From positions 1 through 38,718 of the forward strand of contig JBBCJI010000029.1 of NCBI GenBank assembly GCA_037190845.1: a DNA stretch of 38,718 nt, given 5' to 3'. The position numbers were made by a program, and so were the translations under genes. The notes beneath the pieces are model-generated. The model was not told the origin of the DNA. It ran no database searches and saw only the letters and a list, made by a program, of their open reading frames with translations. Within the stretch, counting starts at the first letter, position 1. Every line of letters starts with the position of its first letter. The stretch is from JBEBVQ01 sp037190845 (GTDB lineage: Bacteria > Bacteroidota > Bacteroidia > Chitinophagales > Chitinophagaceae). Positions 7,713-18,200 of this stretch are shown one piece after another.

Positions 7713-8924
7713 ATCTGTTCCATTAAAAAAGCTCCGTTGTCCCTGTGTCTGTTCAAAAACATGACGGTACATCCGTATGTCAGCGTCTGTTAGTTCAATA
7801 TTCCGGCGCATCATCATCCTGCGGGCAGTATCCATAGCCCTGTCGAAAGCGTAGGTAGCCATCCCGTCACTTCCTCCCCAGGAAAAAGAAGGAATAAACT
7901 TCTCCGGAAACCCGCCGCCAAAAACATTACAGGAAACACCGGCTACTGTGCCGGTATTGAACATCGTATTGATACCGCATTTGGCATGATCCGCCATCAG
8001 CAGCCCACAAAACTGCAGACCGGTAGTTACAGACTTATTATTGTATTCATTCCATATCTTGACTTCACCATAATTATTCTTCAGATTCGAGCAGTTCGTA
8101 TCAGCGCCGAGGTTACACCATTCACCGATCACCGCATTCCCAACAAACCCGTCATGCCCTTTGTTACTGTTGGCAAAAAATACAACGTTACTGATTTCTC
8201 CACCGGCTTTGCAACCAGGGCCAAGTGTTGTGGCGCCGTATATTTTTGTCCCCATCTTCAGTACTGCATGATCGCAAAGCGCCACTGGTCCACGTAGCAG
8301 ACAACCTTCCATCACTTCTGCGTCCCTGCCGATATATACAGGGCCAGTTTCGGTATTGATAATACAGGGACGCAATACAGCGCCTGCTTCAATAAATAGA
8401 TCTCCCGGACCGGATAGCGTTACATAATCCGGTACAGGAGCGGAAGTACGTCCGGCGGTGAGCAGTTTAAAATCGTACCGGATCGCAAAATCATTCTTCG
8501 AAAAAATGTCCCAGATATGTTCCAGCCGGTGCACTACTGTATCTGCCCACTCTCTGGCCGGCAAAGAAGATAAAATACCCGGCAGCGCTTCAAAACTCAG
8601 CTCCGGTACATCCGTACGTCTGGCGGCCAGCACTACCCCACGCTGAACGATTGCATGTCCCGGCTCCAGCGACAAAGCCGCATCCGCCAGCTCGCGCGTG
8701 GCAAACACCGCCGCATTGACAAGCAGGTGATCCGTACCGGCAGACAAGGGAAACAATTCCCGTAGATACGCTTCCGTACATGTAGCAGATCCGGTAGCAC
8801 CGAGTACCCGCTCCCAACGTTCGCGCATAGTCAGTATACCGCAACGGATATCCGCTACCGGGCGGGTATGCGTAAATGGCAGCAGACTGTATCTTACAGC
8901 ATCATCAAACAGAATAATGTGCAT
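7710..8924 (-). CDS. GlmU-like nucleotidyltransferase/acyltransferase
   Basis: The product (404 residues) fits the Bacteroidota GlmU-like family, thought to carry out uridylyl and acetyl transfer in UDP-GlcNAc synthesis. The N-terminus (MHIILFDDAVRYSLLPFTHTRP) and the following ADIRCGILTMRERWE are the family hallmark of a divergent nucleotidyltransferase domain. From about residue 185 onward, imperfect hexapeptide repeats (GPVYIGRDAEVMEGCLLRG, VLKMGTKIYGATTLGPGCKAGG) form a left-handed beta-helix acyltransferase domain. The frame is open back to 8963, but the rpmE2 terminator at 8969-8994 lies just before that and the family N-terminus begins at 8924. The exact reaction is inferred from family knowledge. 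Confidence 0.85.
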   Translation of the reverse strand: MHIILFDDAVRYSLLPFTHTRPVADIRCGILTMRERWERVLGATGSATCTEAYLRELFPLSAGTDHLLVNAAVFATRELADAALSLEPGHAIVQRGVVLAARRTDVPELSFEALPGILSSLPAREWADTVVHRLEHIWDIFSKNDFAIRYDFKLLTAGRTSAPVPDYVTLSGPGDLFIEAGAVLRPCIINTETGPVYIGRDAEVMEGCLLRGPVALCDHAVLKMGTKIYGATTLGPGCKAGGEISNVVFFANSNKGHDGFVGNAVIGEWCNLGADTNCSNLKNNYGEVKIWNEYNNKSVTTGLQFCGLLMADHAKCGINTMFNTGTVAGVSCNVFGGGFPEKFIPSFSWGGSDGMATYAFDRAMDTARRMMMRRNIELTDADIRMYRHVFEQTQGQRSFFNGTD

Positions 8925-8968
8925 GAATGAAGCGGTTAAACCTGTTCGGGGATTTTTCTTCAAAAAAT

Positions 8969-8994
8969 AAAATCCCGGTAAAGATCGGGATTTT
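8969..8994 (-). terminator. Rho-independent terminator of rpmE2
   Basis: AAAATCCCG (8969-8977) pairs with CGGGATTTT (8986-8994) around an eight-base loop. On the minus strand it is followed by a T-rich run, about 32 bases past the rpmE2 stop codon. Confidence 0.8.
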
Positions 8995-9026
8995 TATGCC
9001 GAAGCAAATCATGTAACCAGATAAGA

Positions 9027-9278
9027 TTACTGTTTCTTTTCGTAGCGTTTCTTGAACTTTTCGATACGGCCTGCTGTATCTACAAATACAGACTTGCCGG
9101 TATAAAAAGGATGGGAGGTATGTGAAATTTCCACCTTTACCAGCGGATATTCATTACCGTCTTCCCACACAATGGTTTCTTTGGTCGGAGTTGCGGAACG
9201 GGTTATAAAAGTATAGTCGTTAGACATATCTTTAAACACGACCAACCGGTAATTTTCAGGATGAATACCTTTCTTCAT
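9027..9278 (-). CDS. rpmE2: 50S ribosomal protein L31, type B
   Basis: This 83-residue protein belongs to the large ribosomal subunit. It begins MKKGIHPENYRLVVFKDMSND and contains the conserved HTSHPFYTGKSVFVDTAGRIEKFKKRY. It has no cysteine, so it is the zinc-independent type B (C-minus) form, which is longer than type A and is used when zinc is scarce or constitutively in some lineages. It is a single-gene unit: a consensus -7 element lies 50 bp upstream, a hairpin sits in the leader, and a terminator follows. Confidence 0.95.
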   Translation of the reverse strand: MKKGIHPENYRLVVFKDMSNDYTFITRSATPTKETIVWEDGNEYPLVKVEISHTSHPFYTGKSVFVDTAGRIEKFKKRYEKKQ

Positions 9279-9293
9279 TTCAAAAAGATTTGT

Positions 9294-9311
9294 GCATGGA
9301 TTTTGCCATGC
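9294..9311 (-). promoter_or_regulatory. Leader hairpin of rpmE2
   Basis: GCATGG (9294-9299) pairs perfectly with CCATGC (9306-9311) around a six-base loop, 15 bases before the start codon, inside a predicted leader of about 44 bases. It could be a ribosomal-protein autoregulatory structure, but I recognise no described L31 leader class. Confidence 0.4.
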
Positions 9312-9328
9312 GTGTTACAATTGAGGTG

Positions 9329-9336
9329 CAAAGGTA
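9329..9336 (-). promoter_or_regulatory. -7 element of rpmE2
   Basis: On the minus strand TACCTTTG matches TAnnTTTG exactly. A near-consensus TTTC stands 19 bases upstream in the -33 position. Transcription should start near 9322. Confidence 0.7.
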
Positions 9337-9349
9337 AAGTATTATCTGT

Positions 9350-9436
9350 TAATTTGAAAATTTGGGAATTTGAAAATGAGCGAGCATGCTAATTATGATA
9401 ACGTGAACATGCTCAAATTAGCACATTTTCAAATTA
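9350..9436. repeat. AATTTGAAAATG-type imperfect hairpin
   Basis: Direct units AATTTGAAAAT at about 9350 and 9369, with GAGCATGCT nearby, face the complementary CATGCTC and CACATTTTCAAATTA at about 9408-9436. The result is a long imperfect hairpin just after the RR-A stop codon. It may terminate RR-A. It is a third kind of AT-rich intergenic hairpin in this window. Confidence 0.5.
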
Positions 9437-9444
9437 TATAATTA

Positions 9445-10083
9445 TTACTTCAATAAACCCAATTCAATCGCTTTACGCACCAGCCCGGCAGTATTTTTCA
9501 CCTCCAGCTTCAGGGAAAGATTGAGCCGGTAATTCTCTACCGTACGAAGGCTGAGAAACAGGTTTTCTGCAATTTCCTGGTTACTATATTCATTGACGAT
9601 CAGACGGAGGATATCTTTTTCGCGGGGCGTCAGTGCAAACTTGGAAGATGTCTTCCGTTTGATCTGCTGCCGGAACTGCTCCACCTTCTCCCGCATCAGC
9701 GGCTTCAGGAATACCTCACCTCCGTAGACGGTTTCAATAGCTTCGATCAGTGTTTGCTGGTCTGTATTTTTCAGCAGGTAGCCCAGTACCCCATTCTGGA
9801 GCATATTGTTGACATACACCATATTGTCGAAATTGGTCAGGGCAAGGATGCGGAGCCCCGGATATATCTTCAGCAGCACCGGCGCCAGCTCGTCGCCCGG
9901 TTGTCCCGGCATTTGTATATCAAGCAGCAGCACATCCGGGAGGTGCTGCTTCAATCCTTCCTGCAGCGCTTCTCCATCCGGGTAGGTTGCTGTAAGGATA
10001 ATATGATCACAGTTGGAGAGCATATCCTTCAACCCGTTGATCACCATCGGGTGATCATCTGCTATGGCAATTCTGATAGACAT
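9445..10083 (-). CDS. NarL/LuxR-type response regulator RR-A
   Basis: This 212-residue protein has an N-terminal receiver domain with acidic pocket D9/D10, phospho-acceptor D55 (DVLLLD), T/A switch region (ALTNFD) and K (LLK). A C-terminal LuxR-type helix-turn-helix spans about 147-212 (LTPREKDILRLI..IAENLFLSLRTVENYR). It is an orphan: no kinase gene adjoins it. It lies downstream of the T9SS operon at 10252-18331 on the same strand, separated by a GC-rich hairpin. Its receiver domain is very close to RR-B (IRIA-ADDHPMVI.GL, QPGDELAPV). I choose the ATG at 10083 rather than 10104 because the family begins at M-x-IRIA. Confidence 0.9.
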   Translation of the reverse strand: MSIRIAIADDHPMVINGLKDMLSNCDHIILTATYPDGEALQEGLKQHLPDVLLLDIQMPGQPGDELAPVLLKIYPGLRILALTNFDNMVYVNNMLQNGVLGYLLKNTDQQTLIEAIETVYGGEVFLKPLMREKVEQFRQQIKRKTSSKFALTPREKDILRLIVNEYSNQEIAENLFLSLRTVENYRLNLSLKLEVKNTAGLVRKAIELGLLK

Positions 10084-10175
10084 TTGCTGATAACGACAAT
10101 ACAAAAGCTACGGCTAAATGCACGTTTAAAGCCGGAAAATAATAAAATCCGGGGGAAAATACCAATAATTAGTAA

Positions 10176-10196
10176 GGGCGGGGTTCACCCCCGCCC
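10176..10196 (-). terminator. GC-rich hairpin after the beta-helix protein gene
   Basis: GGGCGGGG (10176-10183) pairs with CCCCGCCC (10189-10196) around a five-base loop, about 56 bases past the end of the 10252-15180 gene. The following tract is only moderately T-rich on the minus strand, so termination may be partial and let transcription reach RR-A. Confidence 0.55.
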
Positions 10197-10251
10197 AAAT
10201 AAAACAACCGCAAATGAGGCAACTGCGGGAGAACAACCGCGAGGGTTACCC

Positions 10252-13200
10252 CTACCTCATTATTTTCACGAGCTTCTCCATCCCGACCAGGACACCATTC
10301 CGGTCTTCTACACGTATCATGTACACACCATCAACAAGATGGCTGAGATCAAGCCGGTTTGTTTCTGCCCGGGATAGTACCGTTTTACCATCCACACTGC
10401 TGACGGTAACCCGCACCGGGTAAGGAGCATCTATATGCACAACTGTGCTTGCCGGATTCGGGTAAATATGTACGCCGGCAGCCGGCGTCGTCACATCGCT
10501 GACATCAAGTGCAAAAGGCAGTTCCGCAGACATGCCTGCACAGTTATTCCCGTCTTCGACACGCACCGTGTACCGCCCGTTCTGGATCACATGATAAGTG
10601 GCAGATGTAGCGCCGGGGATCAGTTGTCCGTTCCAGTACCACTGATAGCTGCTGTATGGTTTGTCTACTGTCAGCTCGTTGCCATTCATCACAATAACGG
10701 GAACCGGTAAGGAATACACTGTCAGTATCAGTTCTCCGGATGTGTCGGCACAGGAGCCATCCTTCATGACCAACTGGTAGCTGCCGGAATCCCGGGCCAT
10801 ATAATCCGGAGCAACCGCACCGGAGATATTGATCCCGTTGCGCTGCCATTGATATCCGCCGGCGGTGCCGCCTGCTGTTAACAACAGACTGTCTGCACCA
10901 TAACAGAACGTAGTATTGCCGTTATAGTTAAAGAAAGAAACGGGAGACGGGTTGACCGTAACGGTAACGGAATCAGAGTTGGCACATCCGCTGAAGACGC
11001 CGCCCGTATTATCCGTCGCTGTCACATAATAAGTGGTGGTGACAGACGGCGATACAGTTACCGCACTTCCGGAAAGACTGCCCGGCACCCATTGATAAGT
11101 ATAGCCGGCATTACCCGACGTGACTGTCAGTGTGGTGGCATCGCCGTTACAGATCACCGGATTCGTTGCAGCAGCAGTCATCGCCGGAGCCGGGCTGATG
11201 ATAGCCCGTACAGGCGTACGGGTTGCGCTTTCACATCCGGTGGAGATCACCCAGTCGAAAAAGTAATACCAGATACCTGAAGTGCTGATCCCTTCCTTGA
11301 TGGACACAATACCCTGCGCTTCCCGCGGGAAGCCTACTGCCGAAGACTGGTATCTGAAATTAGGGATATTACCCCCGGGGCCATCCATGACCAGGCGGTG
11401 ATTCACACCGGCAGGGATATGAAACCCTAAATGTATCCTGTTAGCTACATTAAGCTGTAACGGACCGGCATTGATAGTTTTTGTCTGCAATACGGTTCCT
11501 GAAGAGTCAACCAGCTTTATATAAATATCACCCAGGCTGCCGGAAGAGGGGAAGATCGAAACAGAATCAAGTATAAACGGATTCAGAGCGTCGAACTTCA
11601 GGCCATTATTAGCGGTGCCGGAAGACACCGATCCTGAAGGCGCCACGATACCTATATGTTGCCCGGAAACGAGCGTATTGTACGCGGATACGTAGTAATC
11701 TCTCGACAAAGTAAGCGAAGGCGTCACAAACGTATCGCCCCTGTGTAGCGAGCCGCCGCCGGACAATGTCTCATACCAGATCAGAGAATGTCCCGGGCTG
11801 GACGCACGCAACGTAACCGGTCCCGAACCGCAACGGTGTCCCGGAAATACATTGGTAGGCGCTGGCGTACCTGATATGATAATAGGTACCTCATTGGAAG
11901 TTGCGACCACCACACTATTACAACGGATCACGGCGCGATAACTGTTATTGGCGATCAGCGTACCGGATACGTAATCAATGCCGTTGGCGCCGGGAATATC
12001 AAACCATGTACTGCCGCCCGTGCCACGGTCTTCCTGCCATTGTGCCGTAGCGCCCTGCGGCAGGGAGATAAGCTTCAGATGAGCAACTCCGTTCATGCAG
12101 TATTGAGCCTGCCCTGCGGTAGCGGTCATTACCGGCAAGCTCAGTATCCGGTAACCGCGGCTGACCGGCATAGCTGTTGTAGCACCGATCGAGGGATTCA
12201 GATTCACACCGGGAAGATTACAACCGGAAGAAAAACCCGCTATATTTACCGCAACATTCGGTGTGGATGCATTATCCTGCGCAATGACGAAGTAAGTTAT
12301 GGAATCACCGGCTGCTATCGGCGAATGCAGCCTGTTATAATCAATGTTAAATATAAAATTCGGCGCAGTGCCAATGGCCTCTACATACTTCCATCCATCG
12401 AAAGAAGCATTATTCTGTGCAGGGTAATTGCCAAAGGCATTCGTCTCAGAAGCTTTCTTGTAATAAAGACGGGGGGCCGTTCCTGTCGTGGTGTTCAATC
12501 CGCCTGCCGCAGTGATATGGGCGCCGACAGCAGCGGCATCGGTGCAATAGGTAATAAGTGGCATAGTCTGGGTGATCGTGATCACCGGCGGTGTACTGGA
12601 GGGAACGGATCCGGTGAACTGCAATGCACCCATATCAGGAGCAGAACCCCGGCTCACACCGGCAAAGTCGGTTGTTATTGGAGGTGTAGCGATCAGGGCT
12701 GCATTACTCTTTGCGAAAGACGGGCCTGAGGGAGCGTAAGTACCAAAGACAGAACCAGGCACCAGACTGCTCTCCCAGAAAGAGCCTTGTTCCCGTCCGC
12801 TGCCTATAAACGGCTTATAACCGCTGCAAAGGGTATTGAATCCCGGATCGTTGAACAGATGGCGGGTGGGATTTTCTACAAGCCCTCCTATCCCGAAGCC
12901 ATTGCGCAGGAGTGTATTCGTCAGATTGTTCACACTGTCTTCTACATATATATAGGTGTTGATGCCAGCTGGTACATAATACAGATTATTATTCAGGTTT
13001 ACTCCTGCAGGCGGTGATACACCGGGACTGCCATGTTGTGCAACTGTACTGTGCAGACGGTAACTGTATAGCCCTTTAATGCAGGCTACATGATAAAATG
13101 AGCCGCCGGTTGCATTAATGTGAATAATGTTATTTCGGATATCAGACGTATCATTTTGCTGACTGTAAACAATACCATGTACAGATACGCCCGACAACGG

Positions 13201-15180
13201 CGTGGCGATCTCCCCGATTTTAATCGTGTTGTTGTAAATACGGCTTTTGGAATGATCTAACTGTGTTTCCGGATCCTGGTAGGAATATTGAGGAATTCCA
13301 TACATACCCATGTCTATCCCCGTGATGCTTACATTATGCATGATATCCGTAATAAAGTTGTTATACACATAATTTTCTCCGCCGGTGATCCACATACCCA
13401 CCGTCCCGGTAGCACGCGTACTATTCAGCACTGAAATATTACTGATAAGATTATTATGGCAGTGTACAACGGAGCCGGGCATAGGAGGAGCAAACGGGGT
13501 TCCCCAATCGCTGAAATAACGCCTGGACATCCCTATGGCAATACCCCTGAATACACCGCCATCCCTGCTGATATCCCTGATGACATTGTTACGAACAGTA
13601 ACATTGGCTCCGATCAGATGCTCTATCGGCCCACCGCCAATCACTATATCTTCAGCATTATCATTACCAACGGAGCTGATCCGCGCAAAGGTATTATGAG
13701 CGATTTCAAAATCCTGGCCCGAATAACCACCCAGGATACCCCAGAATCTACCCATAGACAAGGAAACATCAGAAAGCTCATTATTAGATACCGTTATTCT
13801 ACCGGGTTTTGCTATATCATTTGTTGGAAATTCGATGGATATAAAATCCAGGAACAGCATCTGCTGATTAACGGACGCTGCAGGATTATGAATCAACTGC
13901 CCGAAATGCTGCATCCGGTTACCTGTAATCCGTGCGTTAACGGAATCAGTCGGCACCGCCGCTGCCAGACCGGCCCCCTGAAATCCATACCTGAACATAC
14001 AAAACTGGCCTGCCTTTCTCAGGCCGGTATTGTTGACTGCCTGGTTATCGGTAACATGCAAATCACGCACCACATTCACCTGTTCAATAAAGACAGTAGC
14101 ATCAGCCCACTGACTGCTATGACCGTTAGCGTGGGTAAAGTTGAAATTCCGGAAAATGTTATTGCTGAAAGTTACGGTGCCGTCACCCTGTATCCGGGAA
14201 TGAATACCCTGAATAACGGCTGTGTTATGTGCCGTTGACAGCTCAAAAATATTATCCCGGCAGGTAAGATTGACATCGTTCGTTGTGTTGAAATATACAC
14301 CATAAGTGGGCGAATTACCGATGACCGAAGCGCCGTTGAGGTTGTCGAATTTATTGTTTGTTACCTGCAGATTATGCTGATACTGCACATGAACCCCGGC
14401 AGCCACAAAAGAGGCATTGGCAGCGCTTACACCAAAATGCAGCTCATTATCTGAAATAGTATTCTCCTGGTCAAACAACCCCGGACGTGAACCGACAGGC
14501 GCATTGTACCCGTTCATGAGGACACCCCTGCGCGCTGTAATGACGTTATTGGTAAAAAGATTGTTGCTGTGTGTACCGGCAACAGCGGTTGGCGTAAGGG
14601 CCGTGGTAGCAGTAACAAGGTGATTGCCCGTGTATATACCTGCGCCGAGGGCATTCGTCTGTGCCAAATCCATTGTGATGATGCATTTCCGTATCGTAAC
14701 ATTATGACACCCATCGGAGGCATTGAGCTTAACCAGCGCATAGCCCCAGTTCATTCGGGTATTGACGGTCGTATTCAATGAATTCTCCTGGAGGTTCAGG
14801 CTGTCTATGGTCAGGTAATCCACCCCCGTAATAAAAAAGATGCCTCTTATGGTTGCGGCTACACATCCTGAACATTGTTGGGCCGTGATCATGTTTCCGT
14901 TACCCCGGATAGTGATCGTCCGGTTAGCCGCGACCGAAGCGTTCAGTGTAGCGCTACCCAGTTGGTAACCACCTGCCGGGGCCGTTTCCGGATTCCCCGG
15001 CAGCATGTTAATGATTACATTCCCGCTCACTCCCTGCGTATTCAATGCCGTTACCGCCTCGGCAAGTGTATTATAGTTTCCGGGAATATTATAAGTCCCC
15101 CCGGCGATCTGTGCATTTGCACCTGCCCCCCACAGAAACAGAGCACACAACAATACTAAATGTCTAAGTACAATTTTCAT
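10252..15180 (-). CDS. Giant secreted beta-helix/Ig protein, T9SS type A
   Basis: This 1642-residue secreted protein has a signal peptide at 1-24 (cleavage near GANAQ). A very long right-handed parallel beta-helix spans about 30-860, rich in NN and N-x-I turns, and ends in the family-like GSAPDMGALQF. A linker region and several Ig/PKD-like modules follow. One contains LIWYETLSGGGSL and DYYVSAYN (about 1100-1165). The serial modules at about 1330-1570 have 'Y.WQ..G' cores. The last 70 residues (VHIYPNPASTVVHIDAPYP..VDGVYMIRVED) are a type A T9SS sorting domain. The likely role is surface-attached adhesion or polysaccharide binding; no catalytic residues are evident. It sits 34 bp after the 15215-18331 gene with no terminator between, so the two form an operon. 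Confidence 0.88.
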   Translation of the reverse strand: MKIVLRHLVLLCALFLWGAGANAQIAGGTYNIPGNYNTLAEAVTALNTQGVSGNVIINMLPGNPETAPAGGYQLGSATLNASVAANRTITIRGNGNMITAQQCSGCVAATIRGIFFITGVDYLTIDSLNLQENSLNTTVNTRMNWGYALVKLNASDGCHNVTIRKCIITMDLAQTNALGAGIYTGNHLVTATTALTPTAVAGTHSNNLFTNNVITARRGVLMNGYNAPVGSRPGLFDQENTISDNELHFGVSAANASFVAAGVHVQYQHNLQVTNNKFDNLNGASVIGNSPTYGVYFNTTNDVNLTCRDNIFELSTAHNTAVIQGIHSRIQGDGTVTFSNNIFRNFNFTHANGHSSQWADATVFIEQVNVVRDLHVTDNQAVNNTGLRKAGQFCMFRYGFQGAGLAAAVPTDSVNARITGNRMQHFGQLIHNPAASVNQQMLFLDFISIEFPTNDIAKPGRITVSNNELSDVSLSMGRFWGILGGYSGQDFEIAHNTFARISSVGNDNAEDIVIGGGPIEHLIGANVTVRNNVIRDISRDGGVFRGIAIGMSRRYFSDWGTPFAPPMPGSVVHCHNNLISNISVLNSTRATGTVGMWITGGENYVYNNFITDIMHNVSITGIDMGMYGIPQYSYQDPETQLDHSKSRIYNNTIKIGEIATPLSGVSVHGIVYSQQNDTSDIRNNIIHINATGGSFYHVACIKGLYSYRLHSTVAQHGSPGVSPPAGVNLNNNLYYVPAGINTYIYVEDSVNNLTNTLLRNGFGIGGLVENPTRHLFNDPGFNTLCSGYKPFIGSGREQGSFWESSLVPGSVFGTYAPSGPSFAKSNAALIATPPITTDFAGVSRGSAPDMGALQFTGSVPSSTPPVITITQTMPLITYCTDAAAVGAHITAAGGLNTTTGTAPRLYYKKASETNAFGNYPAQNNASFDGWKYVEAIGTAPNFIFNIDYNRLHSPIAAGDSITYFVIAQDNASTPNVAVNIAGFSSGCNLPGVNLNPSIGATTAMPVSRGYRILSLPVMTATAGQAQYCMNGVAHLKLISLPQGATAQWQEDRGTGGSTWFDIPGANGIDYVSGTLIANNSYRAVIRCNSVVVATSNEVPIIISGTPAPTNVFPGHRCGSGPVTLRASSPGHSLIWYETLSGGGSLHRGDTFVTPSLTLSRDYYVSAYNTLVSGQHIGIVAPSGSVSSGTANNGLKFDALNPFILDSVSIFPSSGSLGDIYIKLVDSSGTVLQTKTINAGPLQLNVANRIHLGFHIPAGVNHRLVMDGPGGNIPNFRYQSSAVGFPREAQGIVSIKEGISTSGIWYYFFDWVISTGCESATRTPVRAIISPAPAMTAAATNPVICNGDATTLTVTSGNAGYTYQWVPGSLSGSAVTVSPSVTTTYYVTATDNTGGVFSGCANSDSVTVTVNPSPVSFFNYNGNTTFCYGADSLLLTAGGTAGGYQWQRNGINISGAVAPDYMARDSGSYQLVMKDGSCADTSGELILTVYSLPVPVIVMNGNELTVDKPYSSYQWYWNGQLIPGATSATYHVIQNGRYTVRVEDGNNCAGMSAELPFALDVSDVTTPAAGVHIYPNPASTVVHIDAPYPVRVTVSSVDGKTVLSRAETNRLDLSHLVDGVYMIRVEDRNGVLVGMEKLVKIMR

Positions 15181-15214
15181 AAACCTGATTTTACTGGTTA
15201 ACTATTTATTATGA

Positions 15215-18200
15215 TCAACGAATTAATGTTACATCCCCTTTATACATTTTGATTTCCCCCTCCGGGAAAACAACCTGTATGAGGTAATGATAGACACCCA
15301 TGGGCTGCAACTCGGACTTCCACCGGCCGTCCCAGCCCGCCTTGCTATCGGTGGTGCTGAATACCTCCTGCCCCCAGCGGTTAAATACCCGGAACTCAAT
15401 CAACTTCTGGAATGTCAGATTACCCACTCTGAAAACATCGTTCAGCCCGTCGCCGTCAGGGGAAAATGCAGAGGGAATAAAGATGTTCCCCCGGTAGTCT
15501 ATGGAGACACGCACGGAATCATAGCTCAGACAGATACCGTTCATCCCGGTAACCACAAATGTGACCGCCGCTTCCGGCCTGGCTACCGGATCAGCAACAA
15601 AGGCATTGCTCAGCCATCGTGCAGGACTCCATACATAATTTTCCGTTCCGGTGGCACGTAATTGTAAAGGCATTCCGTATCCGATGGTCGTGTCGTTGTT
15701 GAGAATGGAAACCTGCGCCGTGAGATCCACACGGACGCGTGTGTACAATGTATCAGCACAACCGAAGCTATCCGTGACCACAACCGTATAGCGCATATCT
15801 TCCTGCGGTAAGGCTACCGGTGTGATACAATCATTACAGCTTAATGTCACCGGCGCCTGGTAGTCATGCTCATACCAGCGGGCTGAAAACCCGGGCTGGT
15901 CCGGAGCATGATCCCTGATATACAGCCTCACCGACGCACCCTCACAGATCGTAGTATCATTGTGTGCTTCGTAATCATGATCCGGGACGTATACATACAA
16001 GGTATCTCTGGCCACGCAGCCATTCCGTCCTTCCGCGTATGCTATGATCCGGGAAGTACGGGATATACGGGTATGCACGATCCGGCTGTCTGCACCGGGA
16101 GCCAGCACGTCGCCTTCCCAGTAATATTCAAAATCCTTATCAGGTGCGCTGTACCATCCGAAACGCATCCGGGGTAACTGGGAGGAAGGAATAGGGCCGC
16201 CCGTCATTGCAGGACCACCGTTACATACATTCCCGGACAAGTTGTATGCAAACAGGGTCGCTTCATACCCGGCGCTGTAAAAGCTGGTATAAACAGGAGC
16301 CGTGGCAGCATTATTGGCATAACATACTTCTACCAGGATGTCCTGTATCCCGTCCCAGTCATAAGGAACGTCAAATTCAAAATCCACCCAGCCGGTGGTT
16401 CCGGGCAGCGTTACGGGACCGGTGGCCGTATATACAGGTATCGCCCCCGGCTGAAAGCCGGCGGCAGCATCTAACGGGTCTGCGGTACATTTCAGAGAAA
16501 TGCTGAGTTGCTCAAACAAGGCAGCGGATGCGGGAGCAGATATATAAAAAGAAATACTGGTCAGCGTACCCGAACGCATCCCGGAATAAACCAGATCGGA
16601 AGCACGGATGAGGTATTGGTGACGCGCCGTTGTATGATTACCGTTAAAAGGCGTGCTGGCAGGATTCGGCTGCACCTGGGGGCCGCCCGGTACCAGCAGC
16701 CGGAGATCAACAGTATCCGTAGCCACGGAGACGGATCCCTGCGTAATACCACAATCAAGTGTAATGGTGGGCCTTGGGCCGGAAGCCTGCGCTTCCAGGC
16801 TGAGGGAATCGGGCGTACAAAAAGCCAACGGTCCTGCCGGGGTGATCTCTATGGCATTTTCCGTTACCTGCACCACCACTGTATCACCGGTACCACAGGT
16901 ATTTGAGGTATTATAACGGGCGATGTAAGTAGTGGTGGTTACAGGTCTCGCCACGGGGTTGACACAGTTGGTACAGCTCAGGCTGGATATATCCGAGCCA
17001 CCGGGCAATACCGACCACTGTACATTCGTACTTCCATTTGCAGCCAGCGCCACCGTATCACCGAGGCAAAGAGGCACTTCGAGATAAGAAACCATTACCG
17101 GACGTACATATACCGGTATAATAAAGGTCTGCGGTACAATCACACCGGGGGAACGGCAGGTAGAATCTTTTACAGTAACCGTGAGCAAACGGATCCCCGT
17201 ATCAACACTGCTCCAGGAAATACAGGTCAGTACGGAATCCGTAGCCTGGTTGGCATAGGTAGCTACCGAACCGGGTAGTGCGGTTGCATGATTGTCTGAA
17301 GCGACGAGCAACGTACCGCCCAGGGATGTAGTAGCTTTATAGCAAAACCGGAAAGGGACACCGGCACAGGCTTCGATCCGGCCATTTACATAACGGGCGC
17401 CCGTCACGGTCGTCGGTATCACCTCAAGCCGGATGGGAGCGGTATTACAATTGATCACCTGAAACTGTACATCGCGCATGACTGACCCAAGCTTGATGCC
17501 ATTCCGGAATTTGTTCACCCGCACGGCAATACCATTTTTACTCAGCAGGGAAGGTGTAAAGTTCATCAGGCTGGTGGCAGGGTCGAAAAGAAATATACCG
17601 CTGGTAGCAAAGGGATTGGTGAGATCATAAGGTGTGATGAAGTTGACCGGCGTTGCCGTATACCTGTAGGTGCAGACCGCGCCCAACCCTCCGCCCTGGG
17701 TGCGGGGTGTAATAAATTCATAGGTCAGCACATCCCCGTCCGGGTCTACGGGGCCGCCACTATACCCGATCGGCTCGTTGATACATATATAAGGAATCGG
17801 CTTCACCGAAAAATAGGGCGATGAAAAACGCTGTTCGTCTTTATTGTTTAAAGTGGCTTCCGTATAAAGGTTGGTAGTAAGGCCCGTCAGGTTATCACTT
17901 GCATTCCGCGCATTAATAGACAAATAAAAAGTCCAGTTATCACAACGGGAAGGTAAAGTCACATCAGCCATGTACCACCATTCTTCAAAGCCGGGGAAGG
18001 TGGCAGACGGATGATCGCACTTTGTAAGCACCCCGGGGCATCCGGTGCTTACCGCCTGCCCGTTCAACTGGTTATTGGCCAGCAGGCTCATCCTTAGCAT
18101 CGTCACCTGCCCGAACGTACTGTCGCACGGACTGAAATAACACATCCTATAATCCGGGTATGCAGAAATATTCCCACTACAATCATTAAAGAATTTGAAA

